Assembly (NCBI GenBank): GCA_004335835.1
Contig: RWJK01000833.1
Span: 1-15,523, forward strand
DNA from: Scenedesmus sp. ARA3
Lineage: Eukaryota; Chlorophyta; Chlorophyceae; Sphaeropleales; Scenedesmaceae
DNA: 15,523 nt
Reading direction: 5' to 3'
Below, piece by piece: positions 14,583 to 15,523 of the stretch. A program made the position numbers and the translations under genes. Positions within the stretch are counted from its first letter, which is position 1; each line of letters opens with the position of its first letter. The notes below the pieces were generated by a model. The model worked only from the letters and a program-made list of their open reading frames with translations. It did not search any database and was not told where the DNA came from.

Positions 14583-15523
14583 CGCGCTACATTCAGTCCA
14601 AAAACACATGCATTCACTTGTACAAAGTCAAATCACACATAGGCATTATTGGAAACGAATTAGCAGACGAGCTGGCAACCAGCGTCGCCCGCGGCACGCA
14701 ACACACGTACGATATTGTGAGAGATAACAGTTCAAGCAACAATAGGAGTCAGGAGTACTGGCCCCATCACCCGGGCAGCGACGGCGGAGAGGGGAACAAT
14801 GCCACACAACCTAGACCGATCACCGATAACGACTCAGCCCTGAAAGATCACTGTCAGACGATATGGAGGCTGGGTGACGCTAACACTAAGACTATATACT
14901 ACTCTGCAGCACAGGCTATCGCAGCCATAGTGGACTTGGCCGCCAGTAACAGGTTCATGACGATGGTCTCCCTCCGCCCTGGTGAAGTGTCTAACATTCT
15001 TAAGCTACGCACCGGTAACCTATACACAAACAAACTAGCATTCAGATACGGACATACTACCAACGCAAGATGTCCCCTGTGCAAGCAGTTGGACGGAGGA
15101 TACCATCTAGCGAGCGGTTGCCCGACACTGCGAAACACGTACACCGACAGGCATAACGCGTCCGGCATGCTCATACTCAAGGCCCTGAGGTCCGGCAAAC
15201 ACGGCCAAACTGTCGTCCAGGCAGACGTAGGGAGCCAAGACAAACAAACCCGGGAAGGCATGTCCCCTCTACCACGCGAAATTCCCCAAGCAATAATGCC
15301 GGGCACCATCAACCCTGAGGACTTAGCACAATACAACCACCCCGACTCTAGACCTGACATTACACTGTACTCGACATCCACAACAGACGGCACCACACGC
15401 CACAACTACACGCTAGTAGAAGTGAAATACTGTGTAGACACCAAGCCCGAAGACCAGCGAGCAAAGGCTCAAGCACAACACGCCCAACTCCTTGACGCGC
15501 TGAATGATTCCCCCAACACTACT
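14579..15523 (+). CDS. RNase H C-terminus, CCHC knuckle and restriction-like endonuclease
   Basis: The frame is open without a stop from 14579 to the window edge. It begins IARYIQSKNTCIHLYKVKSH, followed by IGIIGNELADELA, giving the RNase H His (14636-14638) and last Asp (14666-14668). A Ser/Asn-rich linker follows, then a CX2CX7HX4C knuckle (CPLCKQLDGGYHLASGC, 15071-15121) of the type that precedes the endonuclease in R2/Dualen-type elements. Next comes RPDITLY (Asp 15356-15358) and LVEVKYC (Glu 15419-15421, Lys 15425-15427), matching a PD-X(n)-EXK nuclease core. The protein is cut off by the window. Such endonucleases nick the chromosomal target to prime reverse transcription. Confidence 0.7.
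   Translation, partial: MARYIQSKNTCIHLYKVKSHIGIIGNELADELATSVARGTQHTYDIVRDNSSSNNRSQEYWPHHPGSDGGEGNNATQPRPITDNDSALKDHCQTIWRLGDANTKTIYYSAAQAIAAIVDLAASNRFMTMVSLRPGEVSNILKLRTGNLYTNKLAFRYGHTTNARCPLCKQLDGGYHLASGCPTLRNTYTDRHNASGMLILKALRSGKHGQTVVQADVGSQDKQTREGMSPLPREIPQAIMPGTINPEDLAQYNHPDSRPDITLYSTSTTDGTTRHNYTLVEVKYCVDTKPEDQRAKAQAQHAQLLDALNDSPNTT

Larger units (their letters stand above)
9424..15523 (+). mobile_element. 5'-truncated non-LTR (LINE) retrotransposon, Dualen/RandI-like
   Basis: The element starts abruptly within the N-terminal part of the reverse transcriptase and runs past the right edge. Domain order is RT, linker, PHD finger, possible methyltransferase-like region, RNase H, CCHC knuckle, restriction-like endonuclease. 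There are no LTRs, integrase or aspartic protease. RNase H plus a C-terminal restriction-like endonuclease after a LINE RT is the combination reported for Dualen/RandI of Chlamydomonas, which also has an N-terminal APE endonuclease; any such domain would have been lost by 5' truncation, as usual in incomplete target-primed reverse transcription. Base composition (A/C-rich, few CAG runs) differs sharply from the host DNA to its left. About six frame changes and a nested insertion make it inactive. The clade assignment is by architecture only. Confidence 0.8.

Noticed and set aside
14899..15405. A 168-codon minus-strand frame
   Set aside because: It is antisense to the CCHC/endonuclease segment, whose motifs are clear on the plus strand.
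9424..15523. LTR retrotransposon, group II intron or bacterial retron
   Set aside because: The RT motifs (APGPDG, FSEAFD, YADD, KYLG) together with downstream RNase H, CCHC and restriction-like endonuclease fit a eukaryotic LINE; there is no integrase, protease or LTR.

Overview
The window looks like nuclear DNA of a chlorophycean (volvocalean-type) green alga. The evidence is indirect: dense CAG/CTG runs inside Ala/Gln/Ser/Gly-rich coding stretches, spliced exons with GTGAGC, GTAAGT and GTGCG donors and CAG acceptors, a TGTAA-type poly(A) candidate, and a degraded non-LTR retrotransposon whose domain set recalls the Dualen/RandI LINEs described from Chlamydomonas. Nothing suggests a bacterial operon, plasmid or phage. 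The genus cannot be fixed from sequence alone.

Layout. (1) 1-2330, minus strand: pieces of a spliced gene of unknown function. Four exons fit together in phase (about 2190-1947, 1681-1574, 811-700, 310-1), and its exon ends have been tandemly copied several times. (2) 2519-3584, plus strand: a low-complexity acidic protein gene with two frame breaks; its last coding segment is present three times (3504-3930). (3) 4541-5020 and 7685-8512, minus strand: two paralogous genes for small secreted proteins sharing a six-cysteine framework; the second has a hydrophobic tail that could be a GPI-anchor signal. Their upstream DNA is also duplicated (about 5797-6010 and 8912-9143) and holds a conserved inverted repeat, plus an exon that is intact in one copy and broken in the other. 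(4) Between them lie microsatellites, several perfect palindromes and a perfect 41-bp stem/30-nt loop inverted repeat (7017-7128).

(5) About 9424-15523, plus strand: a 5'-truncated non-LTR retrotransposon running off the right edge. In order it carries reverse transcriptase, a long linker, a PHD-type zinc finger, a segment that may be methyltransferase-like, RNase H, a CCHC knuckle and a restriction-like (PD-(D/E)XK-type) endonuclease. It is broken by about six small frame changes, but no nonsense substitutions are seen inside the segments. The RT is also split by a 549-bp non-autonomous DNA transposon (9651-10199) with about 70-bp terminal inverted repeats and an 8-bp target duplication; deleting it with one duplication copy leaves the RT frame intact.

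The left 9.4 kb is host DNA shaped by repeated small tandem duplications; the right 6 kb is mobile DNA with nested insertion. No pathway links the host genes. The two secreted proteins are related by duplication, and the retroelement domains would act together in target-primed reverse transcription.
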